A program made the position numbers and the translations under genes. Source: Heterocephalus glaber (Eukaryota; Chordata; Mammalia; Rodentia; Bathyergidae). From it: a stretch of DNA of 64,000 nucleotides. Numbering within the stretch: the stretch's first letter is position 1; every line of letters starts with the position of its first letter. The notes beneath the pieces were generated by a model, which saw nothing but the letters and a program-made list of their open reading frames with translations, made no database searches and was not told where the DNA came from. The DNA lies in NCBI RefSeq assembly GCF_000247695.1, contig NW_004624801.1:5517933-5581932 (forward strand). Direction: 5' to 3'. Of the stretch, positions 9,801-20,700 are shown one piece after another.

Positions 9801-12069
9801 GCACCTCCAGCACACGATCAAATACGGGGGGCGCCAGCGACTGCCCCAACCGGGTGAAATGCGAGCTTTTCTGGTATCTGGGGTGGAAGGATGGGCCTTC
9901 TGGGGCTCCCCAGGGGGAAGGGGATATCCACAGGGCAGCTGTGACCTGACTGCTGGTGACTGATCCTATAACCTCCCTTGACAGAAAGGGCAAGCAGTCC
10001 GCCAGCTTCTGATCCACCTGCCCGGGGGTGTGGACTACAGGACGAACTTGAAGACCTTCTCGGTGAGGGGGAGGGCCCGAGGAAAGAGGCCATGGGGCTC
10101 AGCTCTGGGCCTTCCAGCCTCCCTCCCACACTGTCATTCCCCTGTCCACATGCCCAGGTGGCAGGAGAAGTGCTGGAGGAGATGTGCGGGAAGATGGGCA
10201 TCACAGACCCCCAGGAAATACAGGAATTTGCCCTTTTCCTCATCAAAGGAGGTGAGCCCAGGCAGCGGGAGAGAAGGGAACCCAGCTGTTTCCTGTTCAC
10301 CAGGAGGCAGCGTCTGTGCTGGGGCAGCAGGGCGGGCCGTGGGCAGTGCTGGCCTGGGCTCCTCATGCAGGTGAGCTGGTTCGGCCCCTGTGGCCCCACG
10401 AGTACCTCAACAGTGTGGTGGTGGGCCAGGACACGAGCCTGCACAGCCAGCGGCTCAGCTGGGAGACCCCGCTGCACTTCGATCACCCCATCTACATTGG
10501 CACCCACTATGGCCAGGTCAGCCCCTGCTCCTGGGTTGCCATGCAATGCCCAGCAACTTGAGGGTAGGGTTCCTGCCAGGGGCACCTCTACCCACCCCCC
10601 AGTGACATGTTCTGTGGGAGCTGAAAGGGCTGCTGGCAGGAACAGGCTTTGAGTCCCAACAGGTGGGGACCAGACTGCTGGGGACTTTGGGGCACAGCTG
10701 CCCCTCACAGCCCTCCTCCTCAGGTGCTGCGGGACTACCTACAGGGGAAGCTGATGGCCCACGCCCAGGCAGATGCTCAGCTTGCCCAGCTGGCTGCCCT
10801 CCAGCACCTTGGCAGGGCCAGCAAGAGCCCCCCCTCCGAGTATGTGAGCGTGGTCCCAATACCTCCTCCTGTCGTGCCTCTTCCCACCTGGGCACCACCC
10901 CCCACTCCCTCCTCCAAGCCTAAGGCCACTCCATTTAACCCTTCCTGCCCCTGATAAGACTGGCCTAGAGCAGTGGACACCTGTCCTCCCCACCCCACTC
11001 CAGGCTCCTCTGGGGCAGGGTGATCACCTTGTTCACGTGGGTCCTTAGTCTTATCCACAGTGGGCACTTGGTCAGTTACCTGGCACCGCAGGCCCAGCCT
11101 TGGGCCAGCTGGTCAACGGTCCTGGGCCTAACTAAGCCAGGCTGTGTACCCTAGGCAAGACCTGCTGGGTTACATACCGAAGACACTGCAATGGCAGGTG
11201 AACATGGCCACCATAGAGAGTTTGATGGGCCAGGAGCTGAGGCAGCTGCAAGGACACAGCTCCCAGGAAGCAAAGATTAGCTTCATTGGTGGGTCTGGGA
11301 AAAGGGGGCTGCAGGTCCAGGAGGGATGGGCCAAGGGTGGAGAGGCAAGGTGGCTTCTGGGCCTGCCTGTCCCTCACCTGCCCTAGGAGCAAAATAGAGC
11401 CCTCACAGTCAGAACTCAAGTTCTGGCCTTCTCTATCCCCAGAGGCCACGCGCCAGCTGCCCCTCTTTGGCTATAACGTGTACGTGGTGCTGCGAGTAAG
11501 CAACCTAGTGCTTCCTGGACCTGTCTTCTTGGGGCTCAATCGCCAGCACCTTGTCCTCATGGACCCCACCTCCCAGGTGGGCAAAGTTCCCACCCCAGTG
11601 CTGTCCTGGGAACCCTCAGGCCGTTCCTCTTGCATCATATGTTGACCCCCACTCCAGAAGAACCAAGCTCTGCTGTCTCTGCTGCCCCTAGAAAATGTGC
11701 TGCTCCATAGCCCTGAAGGACCTTCAGCGGGCCCACCTGCTGAGCCCACTGAAGGTCAACGGGCCCCCTGGACTGGAACTCAACTATGGCCTGGCCGACA
11801 GTCCCCAGACTATCTGGTTGGAGCTACCACAGGTGAATGGCCAGGGCTTCTGATGCCCTCAGGAAGGAGGATATGAGTGCCTCCGCCCAGCCCTGGCATA
11901 TAGCAGGAACCCAGGCTCAGGGCTGAGCCACAGCTCAGGGGCAGTGAGCAGGGCAGTGGTGGGGACTGACAGGGAGCCCAGTGCTGACAGGCCTTTCTCC
12001 GAGCAGGCCCAGGAACTACTCCGCACCATCATCTTCCTGCTGGATGGTAGCGTGTCTTCCACTCAGTAA
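1..12069 (+). CDS. MYO15B: Unconventional myosin XVB, 3' (tail) part; 5' end lies outside the window
   Basis: This is a spliced gene whose motor head would lie upstream of the window. Exons with clean acceptors and donors from 917 to 12069 join into one open frame of 1,267 codons ending in TAA (12067-12069). The order is proline-rich linker, a FERM-like block, SH3, MyTH4 and a C-terminal FERM, as in the tail of myosin XVA. Family landmarks are clear: 'RMKGGG', 'PWKLFLRKE', 'ISQDER', '[12 protein letters not shown]', 'QESLIRLSD', '[10 protein letters not shown]' and 'GWSLL'. Myosin XV tails carry cargo and bind scaffolds in actin protrusions; the function of XVB is poorly known. Several family members in other mammals are called pseudogenes or headless, but no frameshift or stop was seen here from 917 on. 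XVB rather than XVA is chosen from the neighbouring RECQL5 and the divergence from XVA. Confidence 0.93.
917..3356 (+). CDS. MYO15B: MYO15B proline-, glutamine- and alanine-rich linker exons
   Basis: Exons are 917-994, 1102-1183, 1368-1469, 1629-1732, 1828-2070, 2238-2316, 2449-2544, 2623-2863, 2953-3040 and 3137-3356, all with matching phases. The block begins with '[10 protein letters not shown]' and 'NRMKGGG', which are recognisable in myosin XVA. It continues with low-complexity sequence: a Met/Pro-rich exon (1368-1469), a Gln-rich stretch that may form a helix (1828-1900), and a 21-bp tandem repeat giving SAPPAA-type units (1918-1980). A Lys/Glu-rich part follows. The last exon is very proline-rich, with PPPP runs that could bind SH3 or EVH1 domains. 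No enzyme domain is visible; it probably acts as a flexible spacer. Confidence 0.88.
3819..5602 (+). CDS. MYO15B: MYO15B first FERM-like block
   Basis: Exons are 3819-3931, 4125-4184, 4749-4824, 4953-5071, 5267-5385 and 5461-5602. They encode '[26 protein letters not shown]', then 'CIRISQDER' and '[14 protein letters not shown]'. A PH-like F3 lobe follows ('[14 protein letters not shown]', '[12 protein letters not shown]'). This is the degenerate FERM that precedes the SH3 in myosin XV and VII tails. The final exon ends in AAG followed by gcaagt, a GC donor. Frame and family comparison (ELRK-DSGYV here, ELKK-DSDYV in XVA) require this GC site rather than a GT site. Confidence 0.9.
5786..6183 (+). 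CDS. MYO15B: MYO15B SH3 domain exons
   Basis: Two exons, 5786-5897 and 6011-6183, join in phase. They encode '[21 protein letters not shown]', then 'GELIKLLP', then '[22 protein letters not shown]'. The ALRSY, GELIKL, GWQFG and GLFPADLV segments are the classic SH3 signature. The second exon continues into a Ser/Gln-rich tail and ends at donor gtaagg. Confidence 0.92.
6327..6410 (+). other. MYO15B: Candidate alternative terminal exon of MYO15B with its own poly(A) signal
   Basis: Inside the intron 6184-6538 there is a good acceptor (ttgtctcaccag, ending 6326) in the phase left by the SH3 exon. It is followed by 18 codons and TAG (6381-6383), then AATAAA at 6405-6410 and a T/G-rich downstream stretch. 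Use would end the protein after SH3, without MyTH4 and FERM. No transcript evidence is available here. Confidence 0.4.
6539..9873 (+). CDS. MYO15B: MYO15B MyTH4 domain exons
   Basis: Exons are 6539-6690, 6835-6898, 6989-7061, 7490-7566, 9399-9472, 9559-9674 and 9779-9873. The MyTH4 signature is strong: '[14 protein letters not shown]', '[11 protein letters not shown]', 'ALMQFMGD', 'LLYELLK', '[17 protein letters not shown]', '[15 protein letters not shown]', '[12 protein letters not shown]' and '[12 protein letters not shown]'. In myosins VII, X and XV this helical domain sits directly before FERM and forms a single cargo-binding module. The 1.8-kb intron 7567-9398 holds SINEs and an old repeat. 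Confidence 0.93.
7717..8520. repeat. MYO15B intron repeats: B1 (-), old mammalian repeat, ID (+), B1 (+)
   Basis: A B1 in reverse lies at about 7717-7828 (gagacaaggtcttgc ... gggattataggt). From about 7843 to 8308 runs a degenerate old repeat, beginning like the common 'attgagcacttactac' mammalian element; it seems to resume at 8536-8935. An ID SINE (8309-8393) and a B1 (8394-8485) with an AAAT-rich tail are inserted in it. Confidence 0.7.
8937..9230 (+). repeat. B1-ID dimer followed by another ID-type copy
   Basis: The B1 part (8937-9046) ends in a short A-rich linker and is followed directly by a short ID-like part (9048-9110). A second ID-like copy with 'gattcagtggtagagcatg' lies at 9117-9200 and ends in an AAAG-rich tail. 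B1-ID dimers are known from non-murid rodents. Confidence 0.7.
9985..12069 (+). CDS. MYO15B: MYO15B C-terminal FERM domain exons and stop
   Basis: Exons are 9985-10062, 10158-10251, 10371-10516, 10724-10839, 11155-11288, 11443-11576, 11692-11832 and 12007-12069. The sequence follows the FERM order: F1 ('[20 protein letters not shown]', shown as landmarks only), F2 ('[13 protein letters not shown]', 'AQLAALQHL'), and F3 ('[13 protein letters not shown]', '[13 protein letters not shown]', '[12 protein letters not shown]'). The protein ends SSTQ, then TAA at 12067-12069. At 10840 two donors overlap; only gtatgt (10840) keeps the frame with the next exon, which resumes 'QDLLGYIP'. Confidence 0.92.
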
Positions 12070-12439
12070 CCCCGGTGGCCCGGCCTCATTTGAGGACCAG
12101 GAGATCTCTCCCTAGCCCAGGTCCCACCTGGATCCTCTGCCCTGGGTGCCAGCAGGTTGCTTTTGGTTGGGACCTCACCTGGCTCTGCTCTGAAACCTGC
12201 CACAGCACAACCTGGCTGGCCCAAGTGGAGGCTATGGGGCAGGGAGTGCCACAGTGACTTCAGGTGGGAAAAAAAGTAGTCACACTCCCTCTGGGGTGGG
12301 CCAGGGCCGTGTGGGGGCTGCAGAAACCTGGCTTGGACATCTCATGTTGGCCAGCCTGGGGGAGATGCCCACCTAGCCCCAAGTATCCACCCAGGCTCAA
12401 TGTCAGCATGAGCCCAGGGCTGGAAGAAGCTGCTGAGGA

Positions 12440-12445
12440 AATAAA
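12440..12445 (+). terminator. MYO15B: Poly(A) signal of MYO15B
   Basis: AATAAA lies 371 bases after the stop codon and is followed within 40 bases by a GT-rich stretch (12463-12485) typical of a downstream element. The 3' UTR (12070 to about 12460) contains nothing else recognisable. Confidence 0.8.
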
Positions 12446-12497
12446 ACTCTCAAGAAAAAAGGGCTGTGTGTACACATGTGTGTTGGGCAAACAATAC

Positions 12498-12503
12498 TTT
12501 ATT
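12498..12503 (-). terminator. RECQL5: Poly(A) signal of RECQL5
   Basis: The plus strand reads tttatt, that is AATAAA on the minus strand, 557 bases past the RECQL5 stop. With normal spacing, cleavage would fall near 12470-12488, so RECQL5 and MYO15B transcripts end at nearly the same place on opposite strands. Confidence 0.7.
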
Positions 12504-13059
12504 CCTCTTGTAAACATCAGTCAGACCTAGCCTTCCTGACCAGCAGCTGAGCTGGGCATGGGGCCTATCCGCCGCACCTCTTACCACCAGCTCTGCACCT
12601 GAAGCATAAGCTGGCATCTCAAGGGAAGGGGGAGCAGAGGCCCTGAGCAGGCCCCATACCTTGGGCAGGTGGGCCTCACCCCTGGCTAGGAACTTGCTGA
12701 GTATGAGGTGGGAGGGCCACTCCTGCCCTGCCCCTGGCAGCAGCCACGCCACCTGCCACCTTCTAACCTGGGGATCTGACCTAGAAAACCTGGCCATGAG
12801 GGCTACGAGAGGTAAGAAGACACTGAGGAAGGACCACAGGCTTTGCAAGCAGGAAGGTGGGCTGACCCTTGACCTCTGACTTGATTTTGGAACCATCAGG
12901 AACCATCTCCAAAGTGAGCTATGGCTGGCAGGGGGAAGGACCCTGAGAAAGATAGTGCCCCTGGCATCAGCAGGCCTGCCCAGCTCCCTACTTCTGAGCA
13001 AGGCCTGAGCTGGCTCATGACTCTGGGGAGGTGGGCAGCTCTGTGGGGCCAGCAGTGGG

Positions 13060-14736
13060 TCATCTCTGTGGGCCACACAAATTGTGCCAGTCAGCTTCAC
13101 TCTCGCACCTCACACAGCCATGGAAAAACTGCTTGATGAGGCTCTGGGCTTCTTCCCTCACTGTGGATTCAGAGCAGGTAGACAGGAAGAGGTAAGGGCT
13201 AGTATCCTCCCTGCAGACCCCTAGTGCCTCTGGGCCTTGGGCATGTTGGCACTCACCACTCCTTCCAGGCAAGGTCTTCTGAGTCAGCAAGTGTGAAAGA
13301 TGGCGAGCAAAGCGTTTAAACAGCTCCTAGAAGGCAGAGAGAGGAGGGAGCAGACAGCAAGAAGAGCAGGAGCCACCCAGAGCCAGGAGAGCAGAGTTAG
13401 ACTGAGATTTAGCCTGCTCTGCCCTGCTTTGTTCTGGGGTGCATGCTGCCCACCTCCCCTCATTGCACCCAAGTGCTCTGGGGAGGATAGAGCCCATCTA
13501 TTCACCCTACCTTGGAAGCAAACTTGCCCTCCTTGTAGAAGGGGGTCAGGTACCTGACCACAACATCTGCAGCCTCCTTCAGGGAGATCCCAGGAGCTGA
13601 GAGCTGGCAGGGGTATTGGGCTATGGCATTCAAGGTGCCCTGATCACTGGCTGAGATGCTGCCCTTGCCCTCCGCTACGATGGAGGGCTTGACTGAGGTG
13701 CGAGGCCTCTTCTGAGCCGGGATCTCGGGGTTCTCCTAGACAGGGCCACGGGGGGGTGGGTCACTTCATTTCACTGCCCCCCCAAAAAACTATGCCTTAG
13801 CATCAGGCAGTTCCCTCCAGCCACAGGGGTGTGGAAAGAAGTGATGATTTCCTCTGAATCCCTGACCAGGGAGAAGCAGCTCCTGGCCTCTTCCACAGGC
13901 CACCTCCCTTCCCTCATCTTCCCCCATGGTCTCATCCCTAGAGGTACCTGCTGATGTCTTGGCCGCTTGCCCATCTGTCTCCCCTTTGAGGGGCTGGGCG
14001 GTGCTTCCGGAATCCCCTGGTCTCTGAGTGGGCAGGTGCTGGCCAGAGGGAAGAACAGTATTAGAGCTCCAGGGCCAGCTGCTCCCACAGCCCAGGCAGC
14101 CAGCAGAGCCCAGTGAGGCCCACTAGCAGAGTACACTGCCATGTGGACTCCGGACACAGGCTTCATATGCATGGGATTCCATGACTGACTAGGCCCTCAC
14201 CTTGGCCATTCCCCAGAATGCTTCTTGGTGTGAAGGGCAGTCACGTGTCCTTGGGCTCCATCTTCCTCCTCTGTGGACTTCTCTGGGACCATGAGAGGTC
14301 CCTGCACCCCCTCACAGGAGGAACTGGCACCTTCTGCCCTTGGGGCCAAAGCAAATGCAGGCGGATTTTCTGCCTTTTGGCAGAAGCGGGCAATACTCTG
14401 GGAATCCTTGTGAGCCGCTGCAGCTAGGAGCTGCTGCTTCTTGTTGGCCTGGGGCTTGGCCACAGACCTGTCTTCAGCAGAGCCTTTTATCTTCTTCTCA
14501 GGGCGGGGGCCCCAACAAGAAGCACTGCTGGCAGGGGCCTCTCCACTTGGCCCAGGGAGGGGCTCACTTCTGTCCTCATCACGGAGAACACAGGGCCAGC
14601 TGGGGGGCTCCTGCTCACCTCCTTGTATGGACTGGGGGCCTTGCTCCTGTGTCTGAGACTTCCCCATCAGCTCAGTGGCTGTCTGGAATGGGGAGGAGCC
14701 TTTGGGGAAGCCAGCTCCCACCCTCTTGGCTTTGAG
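13060..14736 (-). CDS. RECQL5: RECQL5 C-terminal region with SRI-like domain and PIP box, exons 15-19
   Basis: The large exon 14201-14736 is low-complexity and less conserved but contains '[20 protein letters not shown]', which corresponds to the RAD51-binding stretch of the human protein. Exons 13948-14038 and 13511-13735 are basic ('GKRPRHQQ', '[11 protein letters not shown]') and could serve as nuclear localisation signals. Exons 13257-13326 and 13060-13160 encode '[14 protein letters not shown]' and '[14 protein letters not shown]', the SRI-like domain that binds the phosphorylated polymerase tail. 'QSLIKQFF' fits the PCNA-interacting motif QxxIxxFF. Confidence 0.92.
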
Positions 14737-17700
14737 CTGTGAGGAGAAAGAGGGAAGGTTCAGACCCTCAGGTCCCCTCGAAGGTGCCAGCTGGCTGCTC
14801 CAGAGGTGGTGTGCTGGGGTGGGGGTCTCAGGAGTGAGGGAGGAGCTGGACACGTGCCACTTGGGGCTGAGGCTCATAGGAGAAGAGACCAGAGCTGGAA
14901 AAGGCACGGCTGGCAGAGCAGAAAGGCTCCAGGGGCCTTGTCTGCCGCCCTAGGGCTAGGGCTGTGATGCCAGGAGAGACCAGAAGGCTGTGACCTACCT
15001 GGGGCAAAGGAAAAGTGGAGCCTTTCCCAGACTCATGTTTGGGGTGGACACCAGGACACCACTCACCGAGTACATGTGGGAGGCTGGTGGGATGTCATAC
15101 TCGTTGGGTTCTGGGGGCTCCACCTGGTCACTGCCGCTTTTGGTGCCACCTCCCATGTCATACAGCTGCCCATCCTTGGAGGCTTTGTGGATCTCAGCCA
15201 CCTGGGCAGGGACAGGCAGGGAGGGCGTGGCAGCCATGAGCTCCTCCTGATAGCCCCAATCCAAGTCCTCCTTTCCCTTGAGGCACAAGAAGGAACTGGA
15301 CATTGAACAAGTTCCAGTCCTCCTGAGGGTGACGAGACATGTCAGCTGGCCAGGAAGCTGGCTCTACACTCATAAATGGCTCCTGGAGTCAGAGGGCTGG
15401 CAGACAGTCTTGGAGTATGGAGGGGCTGCCCTTTCCTACCCTGAACCTGGAGGTGTGCTGTCCCACCCAGGCCCACCTTCTTCAGCACGCTGGCCTTGTA
15501 CAGGTTGGCCATCTTTGCATTTCGGAATGTCTCATGTTCCAGGTCCACAGCCCTGGTGCGAAGGTCCGCTCTGTGGGCAGGGATGAGCACACATAACAGG
15601 ACCTGAGCCCTCTCCCTATAGACCTCAGTTTCTCCAGGACTATGACGATGGGCACAGGGACTCTGACTAGGTCTCTTGGGGACCCTATGGCTCAGTGACT
15701 GTCAGCAGTCACTGGCAGCCCCTAAGTGTGGCCATGCCAGCCCCTTGATGCGGCTGAGGGACTGGTGCCCCTGGAGTATGGTGGGTCACAGTCTGGGGTG
15801 GAGAGGCCCAAACAAGTCAAGGGGATGTGGGCTCTAGCAGGCTCCTCAGAAACAAAGGCTTTGAGAGCTGCCCTGCCCTGGATGGCTGGCCCTTGGTCTC
15901 CAGTCCCAGAGATCTTGGGACACTCACCCATCGGTGGACCCTGCAGCCTGAAGGTTACTGCTCAGAGCCTCCTCCAGAAGCCCTAGGCAATGCTCTCGGG
16001 CCTACAGGGAAAGGGAAGTCAGTCACCCAGCTCAGGTTAGGGAGAGGCCCTGGCAGCAGGTGAGGAGCTGCTCTTTTCTTACTTTCACAGTGAGCCTGGG
16101 GATCTTCTTGCTAGAAGCTTCTTTCAGGGGACAGTCCTCATCTGGGGAGAGGAGGAATGGGTCCTTCCATTTGACTTCCTGCTTTCTGGAGGCCCCCAAC
16201 TCCCCAATGAGACATCTACCATCCACACCCCGAGCATGGCCCACAAGTCCCTAGAAACATTTCTGTACCAACCTGGGGGTATGAATTCTTCTATCTTGGG
16301 GTCTTTGCCCTAAAAGATGGCATGAAGGGCCCATGAGGTATCCTGCCCTGCTGTAGGACAGCCTCCACCCAGCGCCAGGGAAGGGGCTGAGGAGGTGTGA
16401 GCAGGGGACCACCTGGGACCCTGCATGCGTTGCTGAGCCCCTGCTGAACCCTCTGGCCCCTTCACCTTGCGCAGACTCATCTGCTTCTGATAGAAGAGAC
16501 TCCATTCTCGCTTGTGAGCCTCATCTCTGCCCTCGTCGCCACTGCCTCCAGAACCGTCATCATACCTGGGGGACAGGCTGGGTATGAGCAGCCCCAGGCT
16601 GAGGCTTTGCCCCCCTCACTCGTGCATTTAGGACAGTGATGTCCATGGCACCCTGACAGCTCAGGACAGGGTCCAGGCCCCACCATGGCCAGGGGACTGA
16701 ATGGAGCACTGTGCCACCTCTGTCTGCCCTTAGCACCAGAAGAATGACAGACCTGGTCTCATGACCCCTCACCTGCTGAATCCCCCATAGCCCCTGCGGC
16801 CTCCCTCATACAGCTCAGGGTCGAAGCCATTTCCCTGGGAGGGCCTGATGCAGGTCTTGGTCCAGCTGCTGCTGTGCTCCAAGAAATCCAGCTGCCTCCG
16901 CACAGCTGCAGGATTCTGGCAGTGGTCACAGCCTTTGGTGCAGGCAGGTGGTGCATCCCCAAAATACTTGGCAATGGCAGCGTGGCGGCACCTGGAGCAT
17001 GTAATACAATAGAGGTGAGGGGCGAGGGATGCATCAGGCCACTGTTTGTTCACCTAATCCCCAAACACTGGCTGAGTGTCACAATCTGGCACCATGCTCA
17101 GCCTCTCACACACCTCACCTTATGAGGTCACACAAGGCATCATCTGACTCTGCCCATGGTACAGCTGGAGACAGTTACGGTCACAGGATCCCCAAGGTCC
17201 TATGACACATGGGGGTGGGTAGGAGCCAGGATGTGAACACCACTCTGTCTGGTTACTCCTCTGGGTCCAGAGCTTCTGCCTTCCCTCTGTCCTGGGGCAG
17301 GGTTGCCCTCAGAAGAGTTTAGGCTCCAGTGCAGATACTGGCTCTGCTACCATGGCACCTACATGTTCCCATCTGTGAAATGGGCAAGAGAGCACTGGGC
17401 ATCATAACAATACTGCCCCTCACCTTTCTCTGGGTGACAGAGGGAGGGAACAGCAGGAGAAGACCTGGCCTCAAGATGCTGTTCTGCTTGTCTCTTGATG
17501 GCCTTTTCCTTGTAGGCCCTGACAAACCTCTATCCCAACTCACTGTATGCAGTATGAGGCTGGGGGCACAGCGTACGGCATGACCTCCCCACAAGAGACA
17601 GCAGTTAAGCAGGCAGTTCTGAGCAGGCATTGTACCTAGTCACTGGAGGGCACATTCAGCCAGGGAGTGTCTCCCTCTCAGCTTCCACTACCTTGGCCCT

Positions 17701-20700
17701 GCTGCAGCCCCCCTTGAGCTGACCAGCCTCAAGGTGAGGCAGGGAGCAGCCTCCACTTGGTCCAGGAAGCTCAGCCTCTTCTCTGGGCCCCAGGCTGTGG
17801 CCCTGTCAACCCTTGGGCAGGTAGATAGGCCATAGCTCTGTGAGGATCCTTACAAATCCTGGTGGATTCCTGCCACCAGGAATGTGATAAAAGCAGGAGA
17901 GCCCAAGAGAAGATGCTGGACCAGAGGAAGGGCTGCCTGGGGTGCAGATCTCAGGGACAATAACTGCTGGCACCAAGTGCTCTGACCAAAGGTCCTCTCA
18001 ATGTGATTCCTGTCTGGGACTGTGATCTCAAAGAACAGGCTCAAGGACCAAAAGCTGTGATGCAGCCCCTAAAGAACCAGGATGGGGTCTCCCTCTAGCC
18101 AAATGGAGAATGCAGCTGTGAAGCAGAACAGGTGGTGGGAGACAGTGGACATGGCCACCAGGAGGCGCTCTTCTCCCTGCTCCCATTAGTGCTGAATAAA
18201 TATGACAAATGTTCCCTCCACTGGAGCCTGTTCACCCACACAGTGGCCGCCTGTCTGGCTTCTGGGAGCCACTGGCATCCAAGCAGTGTGGCCACGGGGT
18301 TTGCCTCCCCAACCCCAAAGCCCTGACTCACTGGGGTTTTGTGCTCAGATTCAAAGAGTTCCATTGACTGTAGGGCTGGGGTCAATTTCTCTGCGGGCAG
18401 TCTGGTCTGCTGGGTGGCAGGACCAGCCAAATGTCAAATGGCCCAGTCACTGGGCTCTGAAGCCCCTCCCTGTAGCTGGACCAGGAATATGGAGACAGCT
18501 GAGCAGAGTGAGACCAGCAGTGTTCTTCCTCTTAGGAGGAACACAAGGCCCAGCAGACCATTCCCAGGACACCCAGGATTCTCAGTTCCCCCCAGGAAAT
18601 CTCTGGATGTTAAATAGCAGAAGGATCTCCCCAGGGGCTGCCTGCAAAGTCAGCCGGCTCGCTTGGGTGGTCTGGCAGCTCCGCCACTATTTACTTTCTT
18701 TCCCGGGAGAGGTGAAAGGGAGGGACCAGCCAGGGAGTGGCCTGAAGGACAGGCTGGGGTGGTCAGGGAGCTCAAGAGCTGGGACAGCTGCTCCACCCTC
18801 TTCCCCTATAGGCTCAGGCCGAGCCCCCTGGGGTCATCTCCACAGGGAACCAGAGCTGAAAACTGTCAGCAACCCAGCCCCGCCACAGCCCAGCCCACAA
18901 GCAGGAGGGAGGGGAGAGGAAGAAGAAAAAGAGAGGGAGCTCATCCTGAAGCCGACCTCCTAGGCAGGGAAAGGCTAGTACAAAGTGTAGGACAGGCTCC
19001 AACAAGGGCTCCCTCTGGCTCCCCCTCTCGATGGTAATTTGACACTTGCATCTCTAGGACGACCAACAACAAAAAAGCTGGGGCTGGGACAGCAGCTGGC
19101 TGTCAGCAGCAGGAGCTGTCGCTGAGGAAAGGTGCCCAGGGGACCAGCAGTGGGACAGGAAAGCACCGTCCACGAAGACAGAACAAGGTGGTGGCCAAGG
19201 GCCCAGGAAGGCACACAGAGGCTCTATACTTGGACACCCTTCTTGGCTCCTCAATACCTCTGTTTCCAGGTGAGTAGTGCAGGGATGTGCTTGAGGGATG
19301 TGCTTGGCCACCTCCTGTGCACACCTGAGCTCTCCCTCCCTCTGGGACTCTACACTAGGAGACTGGGGACTCTGCCCAGCGCACTGGCCTCCTGCTTGCT
19401 GTGCAAGTCAGTTAAAGCTTTTTCTATTCAATGGGCTTAAAAGACGGATTTGGTTGTCCTGCCACTGTATGCCTGCTGAGCCTCCATGTTTCCCAGGATT
19501 AGGGGTATCCCTCCGTGTCTCTGCATTCTCCCCAGTTGCAAAGGTTCAAGATAGGGTATGCCCAGCCAGCTCACAGCTGCCCAGGATGCAGAAGGACCTG
19601 CAGCAACCCTGACCACCTTGTCCTTCTGAGGTTCAGCCTACTTGTTGTCAGGTGTTCTCAGCTCAGGCGCAGGGAGGAGTCCTGGATCCATTTGGATCCC
19701 CAGGAGTCCTCAGACCTCCCTCTGGCAATGTGGCAATGAGGTCTGAACACAGGACCAGGGTCACGCATGCCTCATTCTAAACCCAGACGCAGGGGTGAGG
19801 AGATGGGGATGACAGGAAAGCCTGGGAGGGAGCCCCTTTATCTGCCTGCTAGTCAGTTTTCTGCCACAACACTGTGATGCCAACCCTGAGATGGTTCTTT
19901 GGTTCTTCAGGCAGTATCAAGCCCAGCCCTCCCGCGCCAGCCTCATGAGCAGAGGCTGCCTATTCCTTCTGCCTCCTGTTCTCACACCAGGGTTCAAACC
20001 CCTTCCCCTCATCTCAGATCAAGCAAACAAGCTTTATCTAGCAAGACAGGGAAAAACAGAAACCAAGGATCCGGCCAAGTACTTGGGCACAGCTAAAGCC
20101 ATGGGCGTTGGCCTGGGTTGGTAGCTCGGAGATTAACTCCTGTGACAGAGGGAGAGGACTTAACTGAAGCTGGGCTGTGCCCAAGGCAGCAGGTGAGGCC
20201 AAGCAAAGGAAGAGTACAGGTGTACTCCAGGCAGGCAGCTGCCTGCCTGCCCTGAACCCACCAGACACAGGTGGATAGGGTCCCTCCAGCTGTCCCTGGA
20301 CTAGGACAGAGGGGGATGGCCAGCTTCGATGGCTATAGGGAAGGAGCTAGTCCAGTTTCTAACAGTCACCAGAGCAGGAAGTCCTTCTGTCCTGGAACAC
20401 TGCAGGGCTGGGGCTGCAGAACCAAGGATTTAAGCACCTACTTTTTATTTCAGGGCCAAAGAAAGAGTTGTCCAAATGCTCTGCACTCTGCACAGTGGGC
20501 ATCTCTGCCCTGCGAGTCAGGCCTCTGAGTCCCACAAATCTATAACTGTTGGTTATGCCTCATTCGAGCAGCTTTTTAAACAAGAAAATGTCCAGTAGGG
20601 AGAGGATGGCTGAGACACACCATGACAAAACAATAGGGGCACAGCAAGAAGCCCTTCAGGCTTATGAGCCATCAAGCACACTGTTTATCAGACACAAACA

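Noticed and set aside
14995..15303. RECQL5 exon read as a longer separate gene
   Set aside because: The supported part (15067-15201) has acceptor and donor sites and matches RECQL5; the extension is intron.
18202..18963. 253-codon open frame on the + strand in the RECQL5 intron
   Set aside because: Overlapping frames of similar length, no recognisable domain, composition like the surrounding GC-rich intron, and no splice or promoter context. Likely chance.
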